Source: an uncultured Oceanospirillaceae bacterium
GTDB lineage: Bacteria > Pseudomonadota > Gammaproteobacteria > Pseudomonadales > Balneatricaceae
DNA: 64,000 bases
Assembly (NCBI GenBank): GCA_937138495.1
Contig: CAKZPE010000006.1
Location: forward strand, 104,624 to 168,623
Direction: 5' to 3'
In this document: positions 45,388 to 54,168 of the stretch, piece by piece
Layout of the letters: the number at the start of each line of letters is the position of its first letter
How positions within the stretch are numbered: position 1 is the first letter of the stretch
Program-made: the position numbers and the translations under genes
Notes under the pieces: model-generated
Told to the model about the DNA's origin: nothing
Seen by the model: only the letters and a program-made list of their open reading frames with translations
The model's database searches: none

Positions 45388-46686
45388 ATGCAAGCTCTGA
45401 TGAGTTACTTCAAAATCGCTGAACGTGGCAGCGATATTAAAACCGAGATCCGGGCGGGTATTACCACCTTCCTGACGATGTCGTACATTCTGTTTGTAAA
45501 CCCGCAGATCCTCAGTCTGGCGGGCATGCCGGCGAATGATGTGGCGATTGCCACGGCGCTGGCAGCGGCGATTGCGACCATGATTATGGGGGTTTTTGCT
45601 AACTTCCCGTTTGCACTGGCACCGGGCATGGGCCTGAATGCTTACTTTACCTTTGGCGTGGTCAAAGGCATGGGAGTGGACTGGCAGATCGCGCTGGTGG
45701 CGGTTTTCCTGGAAGGTCTGATCTTCATGGCGCTGGCGATGACCGGCGTACGCACCAAGCTGATTAATGCGATTCCGCAGTGTATTAAGATTGCCACGAT
45801 GACCGGTATCGGTCTGTTTCTGGCGATTATCGGTTTTCAGGGCGCACAGCTGACCGTTGATCATCCGGCAACGCTGGTGACCCTGGGTAACCTGCATGAT
45901 CCGGGTGTGTTACTGGCGCTGGCGGGCATTGTACTGATTTCTGCGCTGATGATCCGTGAGGTAAAAGGTGCGATTCTGATCGGTATCGTAACGGTGACGC
46001 TGATTGCCTGGTTCACCGGACTGGCGCCGGCACCTGAGAGCATTGTGGCGATGCCTTCACTGCCGAAGGAAACCTTTATGGCGCTGGATTTCTCCCAAAT
46101 CTTTAATGCCACACTGATTACGGTAGTGATTGCGTTCCTGTTTGTGGATATCTTCGACACTGCCGGTACCCTGATGGGGGTTGGCCGCTTAGGTGGATTC
46201 CTGAACATGAAAGGCGAGCTGCCGGGTGCTGACCGTGCCTTCATGGCCGATGCTACCGGTACCACGGCGGGGGCGCTGGTAGGGACCAGTACGGTGACGA
46301 CTTACATTGAGTCAGCCACCGGTATTGAGGAAGGTGGCCGCACCGGTCTGACGGCGGTCGTGGTATCGATTCTGTTCCTGCTGTCACTGTTTTTCACGCC
46401 GCTGTTCACTGCGGTTCCGGCACTGGCAACAGCGCCTGCGCTTATTGTGGTAGGGGCGATGATGATGTCTGCAGCCCGTGAAATGGACTGGACGAAACTG
46501 GAAGACGGGGTACCGGCTTTCCTGACCATCATTGCGATGCCATTCACCTATTCCATTGCTCACGGTATTACGCTGGGTGTGATTTCATTTGTACTGATCC
46601 GGATTTTGACCGGTAAACTGAATGAAATCCATCCGCTGATGTGGGGGCTGGCGGTTGCGCTGGTGGCCTACCACGGCTTTATGTAA
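45388..46686 (+). CDS. NCS2-family purine permease (AdeQ/GhxP-like)
   Basis: A 432-residue proton-coupled purine transporter of the AzgA/GhxP branch, with about 13-14 hydrophobic segments. Diagnostic pieces are EIRAGITTFLTMSYILFVNPQIL at the start, FALAPGMGLNAYFTFGVVKGMG in TM3, and TTYIESATGIEEGGRTGLTAVVV in TM10. These hold the residues known to contact the purine in this family. It is divergent from the phosphoribosyltransferase gene, consistent with joint import and salvage of hypoxanthine, guanine or adenine. AAAGGA lies upstream of the ATG. A terminator follows directly. Confidence 0.9.
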   Translation: MQALMSYFKIAERGSDIKTEIRAGITTFLTMSYILFVNPQILSLAGMPANDVAIATALAAAIATMIMGVFANFPFALAPGMGLNAYFTFGVVKGMGVDWQIALVAVFLEGLIFMALAMTGVRTKLINAIPQCIKIATMTGIGLFLAIIGFQGAQLTVDHPATLVTLGNLHDPGVLLALAGIVLISALMIREVKGAILIGIVTVTLIAWFTGLAPAPESIVAMPSLPKETFMALDFSQIFNATLITVVIAFLFVDIFDTAGTLMGVGRLGGFLNMKGELPGADRAFMADATGTTAGALVGTSTVTTYIESATGIEEGGRTGLTAVVVSILFLLSLFFTPLFTAVPALATAPALIVVGAMMMSAAREMDWTKLEDGVPAFLTIIAMPFTYSIAHGITLGVISFVLIRILTGKLNEIHPLMWGLAVALVAYHGFM

Positions 46687-46700
46687 GCCGGTGAGGTTAT

Positions 46701-46733
46701 AAAAAAATCCCCGCGTGTATGCGGGGATTTTTG
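46701..46733. terminator. Bidirectional terminator after the purine permease
   Basis: AAATCCCCGC and GCGGGGATTT with loop GTGTAT, flanked by an A-run and a T-run. It also suits the end of the minus-strand rof gene. Confidence 0.92.
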
Positions 46734-46745
46734 TATCTGACAGCT

Positions 46746-46979
46746 TTAATATGGCAGCGTGGAAGTAATCATATCGAGGCGAATCCGGCGTTGTTCGCCG
46801 TTTGCGGTAACCGCAATCAGGTGTTCTTCACCGTTGCTGATTTCTATGTCCATAAACTGCAGGGTTTCGCTGTGCTGCCCGGCAGCATCCTGCCAGCTGA
46901 CGGCATGTTCTGCCCGGCGCATGCAGGCCAGTTCATAGCCGTCGTGCAGTTCGCACTGAATAGGTTGATAGTCTTTCAT
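46746..46979 (-). CDS. rof: Rof-family Rho-binding antiterminator
   Basis: A 77-residue protein from the Met at 46979 (AAGGAAC upstream). The track begins 39 residues earlier inside the dodecin region. The pattern MKDYQPIQCELHDGYELACMRRAEHAVSW, then LQFMDIEISNGEEHLIAV and RRIRLDMITS, follows E. coli Rof (YaeO), a small Sm-like beta-barrel protein that binds Rho and blocks its termination activity. It is downstream of the dodecin gene by 22 bases, probably co-transcribed. The conserved acidic residues that face Rho appear retained, but this would need alignment. Confidence 0.85.
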   Translation of the reverse strand: MKDYQPIQCELHDGYELACMRRAEHAVSWQDAAGQHSETLQFMDIEISNGEEHLIAVTANGEQRRIRLDMITSTLPY

Positions 46980-47001
46980 ACGGTTCCTTTGTATGCCGGG
47001 A

Positions 47002-47205
47002 TCAGAGTCGGTAGCCCACTTTAAGCGTGACCTGATAGTGGCCAACTTTCCCGTCGACGATATGACCGCGGGTTTCGGTGACTTCGAACCAGTCAAGGTT
47101 GCTGAGGGTTTTGTTGCATTCGGTCAGTGCGTTTTCAATTGCATCTTCAATGCTGGTTGTAGACGAGCCGACAACTTCTACTTTCTTATAAACATGATCA
47201 GACAT
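47002..47205 (-). CDS. Dodecin family flavin-binding protein
   Basis: A 67-residue protein that should assemble into a hollow dodecamer storing riboflavin or FMN. The pattern HVYKKVEVVGSSTTSIEDAIENAL, followed by NLDWFEVTETRGHIVDGKVGHYQVTLKVGYRL, is typical. The Trp in LDWFEV stacks against the isoalloxazine ring in known dodecins. GGGAG precedes the ATG. The window encodes many flavoproteins (sarcosine oxidase, two DadA-like enzymes, ETF-QO), so flavin storage fits, though dodecins are widespread. Confidence 0.92.
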   Translation of the reverse strand: MSDHVYKKVEVVGSSTTSIEDAIENALTECNKTLSNLDWFEVTETRGHIVDGKVGHYQVTLKVGYRL

Positions 47206-47292
47206 CAGTGTCTCCCTGGGCAGGTGATTTCGGAAAGCCTGATATCAGTGTACGCAGAATCTGGCCGTATAGGCAATTAGCGGTCGTAAAGC

Positions 47293-47335
47293 CGGCACCT
47301 GCTGTCTGGCTGGGGGACATGCGCAGCAGGTGCCG
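47293..47335. terminator. Twelve-base-pair hairpin between calcium-binding-like and dodecin genes
   Basis: CGGCACCTGCTG and CAGCAGGTGCCG pair perfectly around a 19-base loop, nine bases after the stop of the minus-strand gene at 47344. No T-run, so an mRNA 3' structure is as likely as a true terminator. Confidence 0.5.
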
Positions 47336-47343
47336 AAGACAGG

Positions 47344-48447
47344 TCAGACGACCATGTCTACCTGTTGAACCGAGCCGGAATCGCCCGATTCAGTCAGATA
47401 AAAGCCGGTTGCCCGCACCCGGCCGTTGGTTTGGTTGTCACTGCCTTTAATATCGAAAGGGGTTTCGGCAGAGCCAAGATAGATGGCGCCGATGCCGCGG
47501 TCAGCCAGTGATTCGAGTTTGTCTTCAGTGGTGGTTTTGGTCCACAGCTGCAGGCTGTCAAAGATGCTGTCGTTTTCATCGATGTAGCCGTTGCCGTCTT
47601 CGTCATACTGGGCCAGGTCGGCAAAACCGTCGCCGCTGCGGGCGCCGAACAGCTCGGTACCGTCGTTGATCACGCCGTCGTTATTCTTATCCAGTGCCAG
47701 CATGGCGCTGTTGCCGTTCAGGTAGCTGATGAGTTCAGCATCCCCGTCAGTATCCAGATCAAAGCTGAATTTTTCATCGCTCAGGTCGGCAGCTTCCCCC
47801 TGAAAGTTGATGATCAGCGGATCTGCAAAGGTGACTTCCTGAGTCATCTCATATTCCCGCGTTTCGGTGTAGCTGCGTTCCATCTTCAGTTGCATGGAAA
47901 GGTCGAATTCACGGCCGTCAGCGGTTTTGACGATGCCGCAGCTGGAGAATTCCGTGCATTCGTATTCGGAAACGGTTTCTTTCATCTTAACCGTTACTTC
48001 CAGTTTGGCGGGTTGCAAGTCAGGCATGTCAGGCATGTCGCTGGCATTCGCCTGCTTGGCCTGGCTGATCAGGGCCATGATGTTGCTGTTATCTGTCGTG
48101 GCAGTGACCCGCTGGCCGCTGACGGCCTGTAGCAGCCCCTGAAACAGTCTGTCCTTCGCTAACTGTTGCTGGTTGGTAACCTGCTGTTGTTCCGCCGGGT
48201 CACGAAAGCGAAAGCCTTCGTCGGTCATAATCAGAATCGAGGGGGCCGTATTCTGGTCGGCATCATCTGCCTGGCTGTCATCTGTAGTGGTCGGTGGACT
48301 GGCCTGATTAACAGACTCGAGAAAGTCTTTTGCATCGAGAAATAGTTTGCCGAACTGCAGATCACTGTTCAGCGATGCACTGAAACTGTGGGATTCGGTC
48401 TTTTCATGACTTGCACTCAGGTTGATGTAACTGGTGTCGATGATCAT
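47344..48447 (-). CDS. Unknown cytosolic protein with calcium-binding-like repeats
   Basis: A 367-residue protein from the ATG at 48447, which has GGAG 7 bases before it. Residues 1-200 resemble nothing I know; they include a QQQ-rich patch and a small MPDMPD repeat. From about residue 228 three acidic loops follow: DLDTDGDAE, LDKNNDGVINDGTELFG, and YDEDGNGYIDENDSIFDSLQLW. The latter two are the DxDxDG-type calcium loops found at the ends of very large RTX-like adhesins and hemolysins, here in a short stand-alone protein. No signal peptide or T1SS-type glycine-rich repeats. It may be a secreted or surface protein exported by another route. Confidence 0.75.
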   Translation of the reverse strand: MIIDTSYINLSASHEKTESHSFSASLNSDLQFGKLFLDAKDFLESVNQASPPTTTDDSQADDADQNTAPSILIMTDEGFRFRDPAEQQQVTNQQQLAKDRLFQGLLQAVSGQRVTATTDNSNIMALISQAKQANASDMPDMPDLQPAKLEVTVKMKETVSEYECTEFSSCGIVKTADGREFDLSMQLKMERSYTETREYEMTQEVTFADPLIINFQGEAADLSDEKFSFDLDTDGDAELISYLNGNSAMLALDKNNDGVINDGTELFGARSGDGFADLAQYDEDGNGYIDENDSIFDSLQLWTKTTTEDKLESLADRGIGAIYLGSAETPFDIKGSDNQTNGRVRATGFYLTESGDSGSVQQVDMVV

Positions 48448-49361
48448 TGTCATACTCCGTGTCGTACTGAAAATAGTACCCGCCCTGACGGTCTCCGTTG
48501 GCCTGTTGCAGGTCACCTTTACTCCCTGGTTACCTTATTTAATGCGTAAGTCCCCCTGTGCCATCAGCGATTACTGATAGCGGAAAACTGCCTGCAGGCC
48601 AGGCGCCGGACGAGCATACCCCTGGGAAGCGGAATATTTGCCGGCTGTTTGCCGTCAGATTCATCTGCTCCCATATCTTCGGGCAAAAAGGTTCTGTGAC
48701 ATCTGAAAACGCAGATACCCTGGCTCGAAACTGTGCATTGAAAGTAACAACCGGCACTGGCGTACTGCTGCAGTCAGTTTTCTGGCTGCAAAGGCGTGCC
48801 TGCCTGATTAATCAGTAAGTTTTATAACCCTACTGATAATGGCCTAATATGTTGATTTTCAATGTTATTTACTCAATTTTATGTATATCTCCGATATACC
48901 TTCTCCTGTATGGGTAACCTGTTACTGGCTGATAGCCCAACTGTCGGCGTCGCCTGTGGCTGCCGTTAGTTCGTTCATTTCAACCGTTTTTCAGGTTGGT
49001 GTTAAAACTGGCAAGAGGAATAAAGCAAAAAGCGGGCCTAAAACGAAAATTCTGTTATGCAAGAAAAATTTCTTATCGTGAAAACGATAGTCAGGGGGAG
49101 GGAATGGAAGGAGTTGGATCTAATTAAGTCGATAAGTTGGCCTTATCTGTGTCGATATTTGTCTAAAATGCGGCGATATTACGCATATTTGCCAATGCGT
49201 ATTCCGTTAGTCTGTAGGCTGGCGCTATCGGGTATATGATGATTGGTATTAGTCGCGCCGGTACAAAAAATATACATTTTTTGTTTACGACGCTTGCCTT
49301 TTAAAAAGTGTTAAGGCAGCATCGTGAAAAAATAATTACAAATTTCACGAAGAGCATAATA
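48448..49361. other. 914-base AT-rich gap before the aminotransferase cluster
   Basis: Three short track ORFs here (48558, 48881, 49057) lack ribosome sites and family resemblance, so I do not call them. The stretch is AT-rich from about 48830. It contains alternating ATGCG/CGCAT/ATGCG motifs at 49168, 49182 and 49195, which can form two mutually exclusive hairpins, and the dyad described next. Confidence 0.4.
49263..49284. promoter_or_regulatory. Perfect AT-rich dyad upstream of the aminotransferase gene
   Basis: ACAAAAAAT-ATAC-ATTTTTTGT, a 9-bp perfect inverted repeat, 77 bases before the ATG at 49362. It may be an operator or a protein-bendable DNA site. A terminator is unlikely because the stem is all A/T. 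Confidence 0.4.
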
Positions 49362-50489
49362 ATGACTAATATTTCATCTCCTGTGGATCCTAACGGTCTG
49401 CTTGAATATTCCGTGGTTTATACCGACCGTTCCCTGAACCACATGTCCAAATCTTTCCAGAGCGTGATGAATGATATTTCCCGCACTCTGAAATCTGTTT
49501 ATCAGGCAGACGCTGTTGCTGTCGTACCCGGCAGTGGTACGTTTGGTATGGAAGCGGTTGCCCGCCAGTTTGCTAATAACAAAAAAGCGCTGGTTATCCG
49601 TAACGGCTGGTTCAGTTTCCGCTGGACGCAAATTTTTGAAATGGCAGACCTGTCATCCAGCTGCACAGTGATGAAGGCCCGTCAGACTGAAGAGGGTAGC
49701 CAGGCACCTTTCGCGCCAGCGCCAATCGATGAAGTTGTGGCCGCTATTCACGCTGAAAAGCCGGACGTTGTTTTCGCACCGCATGTCGAAACCTCTTCTG
49801 GCATGATTTTGCCGTCTGATTACATTCAGGCCGTTGCTGAAGCAGTACATGCTGTAGGTGGCCTGTTTGTACTGGATTGCATTGCATCCGGCGCAATCTG
49901 GGTAGATATGAAAGCCCACGGCGTGGATGTGCTGATCAGTGCACCACAAAAAGGCTGGAGCGGTTCGCCGTGCTGCGGTCTGGTGATGATGAACCAGCGC
50001 GCGCTGGCAGTTCTGGAAACCACTGAAAGCAACAGCTTCGCCTGTGACCTGAAAAAGTGGCTGCAAATTATGAATGCCTACGAAGGCGGTGCACACGCGT
50101 ACCACGCCACGATGCCGACTGATTCGCTGGCCAGCTTTGCTCAAGTGATGAAGGAAACGGAAGAATACGGTTTCGATAAAGTCTGTGCAGCTCAGCAGGC
50201 GCTGGGTGACAAGGTCCGTGCGCTGCTGGTCAGCAAAGGCATTAAGAGTGTTGCTGCTGAAGGCTTCCAGGCGCCGGGTGTTGTGGTGAGCTATACCGGT
50301 GATGCCGGATTCCAGAATGGCAGCAAGTTTGCTGCTGAAGGTATGCAGATCGCTGCGGGCGTACCCCTGCAGTGTGATGAGCCAGCCGATTTCCAGACCT
50401 TCCGTCTGGGTCTGTTTGGTCTGGATAAGCTGTACGATGTTGATGCAGCTGTTGCCAGGTTTGAGCAAACTCTGGAGAGAGTTCTGTAA
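49362..50489 (+). CDS. Class V aminotransferase (alanine/serine-glyoxylate type)
   Basis: A 375-residue PLP enzyme of fold type I. The PLP lysine sits in LISAPQKGWSGSPCCG, and VVPGSGTFGMEAVARQFAN is the phosphate-binding start. FAPHVETSSGMILP and LFVLDCIASGAIWVDM give the PLP-stacking and aspartate positions. Relatives transfer amino groups from serine or alanine to glyoxylate. The following genes (GlcG-like, glyA, sdaA) suggest a glyoxylate-to-glycine-to-serine-to-pyruvate route (inference). The start is moved to the ATG at 49362 (GAAGAG upstream); the track extension lies in AT-rich DNA. Codon use is optimised, like the sox operon. Confidence 0.85.
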   Translation: MTNISSPVDPNGLLEYSVVYTDRSLNHMSKSFQSVMNDISRTLKSVYQADAVAVVPGSGTFGMEAVARQFANNKKALVIRNGWFSFRWTQIFEMADLSSSCTVMKARQTEEGSQAPFAPAPIDEVVAAIHAEKPDVVFAPHVETSSGMILPSDYIQAVAEAVHAVGGLFVLDCIASGAIWVDMKAHGVDVLISAPQKGWSGSPCCGLVMMNQRALAVLETTESNSFACDLKKWLQIMNAYEGGAHAYHATMPTDSLASFAQVMKETEEYGFDKVCAAQQALGDKVRALLVSKGIKSVAAEGFQAPGVVVSYTGDAGFQNGSKFAAEGMQIAAGVPLQCDEPADFQTFRLGLFGLDKLYDVDAAVARFEQTLERVL

Positions 50490-50537
50490 GCAGAACTGGA
50501 GTTTGTTCTACCGTCGCGGCGCTCTTAGCTGAGCGCT

Positions 50538-50572
50538 CCGGGCACCTGCGGTGATCCCGCAGGTTGGCCCGG
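50538..50572 (+). terminator. Long hairpin after the aminotransferase gene
   Basis: CCGGGCACCTGCGG pairs with CCGCAGGT-TG-GCCCGG, a 14-bp stem with one two-base bulge. The T-run is displaced and short (GTTTTG about 8 bases later), so termination may be partial. Confidence 0.6.
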
Positions 50573-50736
50573 GAATCAGCGTTTTGTCACGCATTGCGGA
50601 ATCTGCCGGTAGGTTACAACTGGTACGCAGATTTCATATTAGGGCACCGAAAAAATAACAAATGTAGTGAAAAACGATACCGGACGTCAAAACCCGGTTA
50701 TGATGTTTTTCAAACAAACTTAATATGGTGAATCAA

Positions 50737-51162
50737 ATGAGAATGATGCCGAAGCTGACGTTGCAAGATGCGCAACTGATCATGCAAGCCTGCGTTGCAA
50801 AAGCAGAAGAAATTAACGTGGATATGGACATTGCCATTACCGATGACAGTGGCAACCTGCTGATGTTCCAGCGCATGGATAATGCCCGCATTACCAGTAT
50901 CGATATCTCTATGGGTAAATCTTTTACCGCCTCCGCCGCCCGTAAATCGACCCGTGAATACGGGGAAGTGAGTGTGCCGGGTAAGCCTGCGTTTGGTATT
51001 AACACCAGTAACCAGGGCCGTTTTTCCATTGTTGCCGGCGGTGTTCCGATTTTTGCCGGTGAACACATTGTGGGTGGTGTGGGCTGCAGTTCCGGTACGC
51101 CGGATCAGGACGAAGTGGTCTCTCAGGCCGGTGTTGACGCGTTTCTTGCGTCACTGAAGTAA
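50737..51162 (+). CDS. GlcG/HbpS-family protein
   Basis: A 141-residue protein of the GlcG/HbpS (DUF336) family, whose members bind heme or corrinoids or assist glycolate/diol enzymes. The core is MDIAITDDSGNLLMFQRMDNARITSIDISMGKSFTA, followed by GGVPIFAGEHIVGGVGCSSGTPDQDE. I prefer the ATG at 50737, which has GGTGA 5-7 bases before it; the track starts at 50725. No signal peptide, so cytosolic. In E. coli glcG lies in the glycolate operon, which makes glyoxylate and so fits the neighbouring aminotransferase. Actual function unknown. Confidence 0.83.
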   Translation: MRMMPKLTLQDAQLIMQACVAKAEEINVDMDIAITDDSGNLLMFQRMDNARITSIDISMGKSFTASAARKSTREYGEVSVPGKPAFGINTSNQGRFSIVAGGVPIFAGEHIVGGVGCSSGTPDQDEVVSQAGVDAFLASLK

Positions 51163-51257
51163 TCCTTAAATCCCTTTTATGAATTTATACCGGGCCCGGT
51201 TTTAACCGGGCCTGTTTAGTTGCCGGTGTCTGTTTGCCGGCAAGAGGTAAGAAAAAT

Positions 51258-52508
51258 ATGTTTAATAAACAAGACCGTATAGACGCGTTTGATGCTGAGC
51301 TGTGGACCGCAATGCAGGCTGAAGAAGCCCGTCAGGAAGAGCATGTTGAGCTGATTGCTTCAGAAAACTATACCAGCCCGCTGGTGATGCAGGCTCAGGG
51401 TTCAGGCCTGACCAATAAGTATGCGGAAGGTTATCCTGGCAAGCGTTATTACGGTGGCTGCGAACACGTTGATGTGGTTGAACAACTGGCCATTGACCGT
51501 GCCAAAGCGCTGTTTGGTGCGGATTATGCCAACGTGCAGCCACACTCCGGTTCCCAAGCTAACTCTGCTGTATATATGGCGCTGTGCGAGCCGGGTGATA
51601 CGGTTCTGGGCATGAGCCTGGCCCACGGTGGCCACCTGACTCATGGTTCCAAGGTTAGCTTTTCGGGCAAGATCTATAACGCGGTTCAGTACGGTCTGAA
51701 TGATGCGGGTGAAATTGATTACGCCGAAGTTGAACGTCTGGCGAAAGAGCATCAGCCAAAGATGATCGTTGCCGGTTTCTCTGCGTACTCCCGGATCATC
51801 GACTGGCAGAAGTTCCGCGACATCGCGGATATGGTTGGCGCGTATCTGTTTGTGGATATGGCACACGTTGCCGGTCTGGTGGCCGCTGGCCTGTACCCGA
51901 ATCCGGTACCGGTGGCGGATGTGGTTACCACCACTACCCATAAGACCCTGCGGGGCCCCCGTGGTGGTCTGATCATTGCCCGCGCGAATGCGGAGATTGA
52001 GAAGAAGCTGAACGGTGCGGTATTCCCGGGCGGCCAGGGTGGCCCACTGATGCACATTATCGCGGCTAAAGCTGTCGCATTCAAAGAAGCGCTGGCGCCT
52101 GATTTTAAGGATTATCAGCAGCAGGTGTTGGATAACGCCCGTGCCATGGCAGAGGTTTTCATTGAGCGTGGTTACGATGTTGTCTCCGGTGGTACCGATG
52201 ATCATCTATTCTTATTAAGTCTGATCAAACAGGGCATTACCGGTAAAGATGCTGATGCGGCGCTGGGCCGGGCAAACATTACCGTGAATAAAAACTCGGT
52301 ACCGAATGATCCGCAGTCACCGTTCGTGACCAGTGGTCTGCGGATTGGTACCCCGGCGGTGACCAGCCGTGGTTTCAATGTGGATGACTGCCGTCAGCTG
52401 ACCGGCTGGATCTGCGATGTACTGGAAGACATGGATAACCAGACGGTTATTGATGACGTGAAAAACAAAGTTCTGGCGCTGTGCGCAGAGCATCCGGTTT
52501 ACCGCTAA
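51258..52508 (+). CDS. glyA: Serine hydroxymethyltransferase, second copy
   Basis: A 416-residue paralogue of the enzyme at 22218; by eye roughly three quarters of positions agree. All PLP and folate motifs are present ([32 protein letters not shown]). The start is the ATG at 51258 with GAGGTAAG before it; the track begins 8 residues earlier. It is followed 64 bases later by sdaA, so it likely converts glycine to serine for deamination. Its codon use is less biased than that of the sox-operon copy. At least one of the two presumably also serves general one-carbon supply. Confidence 0.94.
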   Translation: MFNKQDRIDAFDAELWTAMQAEEARQEEHVELIASENYTSPLVMQAQGSGLTNKYAEGYPGKRYYGGCEHVDVVEQLAIDRAKALFGADYANVQPHSGSQANSAVYMALCEPGDTVLGMSLAHGGHLTHGSKVSFSGKIYNAVQYGLNDAGEIDYAEVERLAKEHQPKMIVAGFSAYSRIIDWQKFRDIADMVGAYLFVDMAHVAGLVAAGLYPNPVPVADVVTTTTHKTLRGPRGGLIIARANAEIEKKLNGAVFPGGQGGPLMHIIAAKAVAFKEALAPDFKDYQQQVLDNARAMAEVFIERGYDVVSGGTDDHLFLLSLIKQGITGKDADAALGRANITVNKNSVPNDPQSPFVTSGLRIGTPAVTSRGFNVDDCRQLTGWICDVLEDMDNQTVIDDVKNKVLALCAEHPVYR

Positions 52509-52572
52509 GCGATAAACCACTTACGGGCAGGGTATTCAGGCGGTGAGGGCCTGAATACCGGAGGGCTAAAAG

Positions 52573-53958
52573 ATGAATATCAGTGTTTTTGATCTGTTTA
52601 AAATTGGTATCGGACCGTCCAGTTCACATACTGTGGGACCGATGCGTGCCGCGCTGGACTTTGTTGCCAGACTGCGTGAACGTGGCTGCCTGCAGCAGGT
52701 GAGCGGTGTAAAGATTGAGCTGTTCGGTTCACTCGGTGCGACCGGTGTGGGCCACGGTTCCGGACCCGCCGTTATTCTGGGCCTGGAAGGTCAGGCACCT
52801 GAAACCATTGACCCTGCGTATATGCAGCCCCGGCTGGATGAGATTAAACAGCAGGCGAAGCTGTCGCTGGACGGTGAGCACGAGATCAGTTTTGTTGAAG
52901 AAGATGACCTGTTATACATCTTTGCCCCTTTGCCGCAGCACCCGAACGGTATGCGTTTCAGTGCCCGTGACGCAGCCGGTATCGGCCTGTTTACCCGGGA
53001 GTATTTCTCGGTGGGCGGTGGTTTCGTGGTGGATGAAGATGAAATTGATTCTGCGGAACAGGCGGTCCATGACGATGATGATACGGTGCTGCCGTATCCG
53101 TTCGAGACCATGGAGCAGCTGTTAGGCCACTGCAAGTCCAGTGGTTTGTCTATCAGCGAGATCATGATGGCGAACGAAACAGTTCATCGCAGTGCTGATG
53201 AGGTGCGTCAGGGCTTGCTGGATATCTGGCATGTGATGCAGGCCTGTGTACAGCGTGGCTGCGATATTGAGGGGACGTTGCCCGGTGGCCTGGATGTTAA
53301 GCGCCGTGCCCCTGAACTGTTTAAAAAACTGATGGGCCGTCCTGAAGCGGCGTTGCGTGATCCGCTGTCCGCACTGGACTGGGTGAACCTCTACGCGCTG
53401 GCGGTGAATGAAGAGAACGCGGCCGGTGGCCGGGTGGTCACAGCCCCTACCAACGGTGCAGCAGGTATCGTGCCTGCAGTGCTGCATTATTATATGCGTT
53501 TCTATTATTCCGGCAGCGAGAGCGGTGTGGTGCGTTTCATGCTGACAGCTGCAGCTGTGGGCATGTTATGTAAACGTAATGCTTCGATCTCCGGCGCTGA
53601 GGTGGGTTGTCAGGGTGAGGTCGGTTCGGCCTGTGCCATGGCGGCAGCCGGTCTGGCAGCGGTTTCTGGCGGTACGCCTGAGCAGATTGAGAATGCGGCT
53701 GAAATCGGTATGGAGCATAACCTGGGTCTGACCTGTGACCCGATTGCCGGTCTGGTGCAGGTGCCATGTATTGAACGTAATGCGATGGCATCCATTAAGG
53801 CGATCAATGCCAGCCGTATAGCCCTGAATGGTGATGGTGATCACTTCGTGAGTCTTGATAAAGTAATTAAGACCATGCGGGATACCGGCGCCGATATGCA
53901 GAGTAAATATAAAGAAACTTCGCAGGGTGGTCTGGCGGTTAACGTAATCGAGTGTTAA
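52573..53958 (+). CDS. sdaA: L-serine dehydratase, single-chain iron-sulfur type
   Basis: A 461-residue enzyme that deaminates L-serine to pyruvate and ammonia using a 4Fe-4S cluster. The N-terminal beta domain starts [22 protein letters not shown], a family signature. The alpha domain holds the cluster cysteines in [28 protein letters not shown] and [22 protein letters not shown]. Alpha and beta domains are fused, as in proteobacterial SdaA. With glyA upstream it completes a glycine-to-pyruvate route. GGAGGG precedes the ATG. No terminator is seen directly after. Confidence 0.95.
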   Translation: MNISVFDLFKIGIGPSSSHTVGPMRAALDFVARLRERGCLQQVSGVKIELFGSLGATGVGHGSGPAVILGLEGQAPETIDPAYMQPRLDEIKQQAKLSLDGEHEISFVEEDDLLYIFAPLPQHPNGMRFSARDAAGIGLFTREYFSVGGGFVVDEDEIDSAEQAVHDDDDTVLPYPFETMEQLLGHCKSSGLSISEIMMANETVHRSADEVRQGLLDIWHVMQACVQRGCDIEGTLPGGLDVKRRAPELFKKLMGRPEAALRDPLSALDWVNLYALAVNEENAAGGRVVTAPTNGAAGIVPAVLHYYMRFYYSGSESGVVRFMLTAAAVGMLCKRNASISGAEVGCQGEVGSACAMAAAGLAAVSGGTPEQIENAAEIGMEHNLGLTCDPIAGLVQVPCIERNAMASIKAINASRIALNGDGDHFVSLDKVIKTMRDTGADMQSKYKETSQGGLAVNVIEC

Positions 53959-54073
53959 AACGCGACCTTTGACGACGCATTTGGCTAAATATTGGACACT
54001 GGTCTTATTGCGGCTACGATGTGTCGTTTTTAGTATGTACCTGAGAGTGAAAAGTCGTAAATAATACCGCTTT

Positions 54074-54116
54074 CCCGAATACGGGCTTTATCCCTGTGGA
54101 TAAGGCTGTTTTCGGG
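54074..54116 (+). promoter_or_regulatory. Leader hairpin before the ETF-QO gene
   Basis: CCCGAA/TTCGGG flank an inner TTATCC-CTGT-GGATAA stem. It lies 53 bases before the ATG in a 210-base gap and has no T-run. It may be the 3' structure of sdaA or a 5' leader element of the ETF-QO gene. Confidence 0.4.
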
Positions 54117-54168
54117 CAGCAATAATAAACAATAAAAGAGCCAACCAGCTTAATAGAGGTAGTGAGTA

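Noticed and set aside
48558-49239. Three short ORFs in the AT-rich gap
   Set aside because: No ribosome sites, no family likeness, and atypical codon use.
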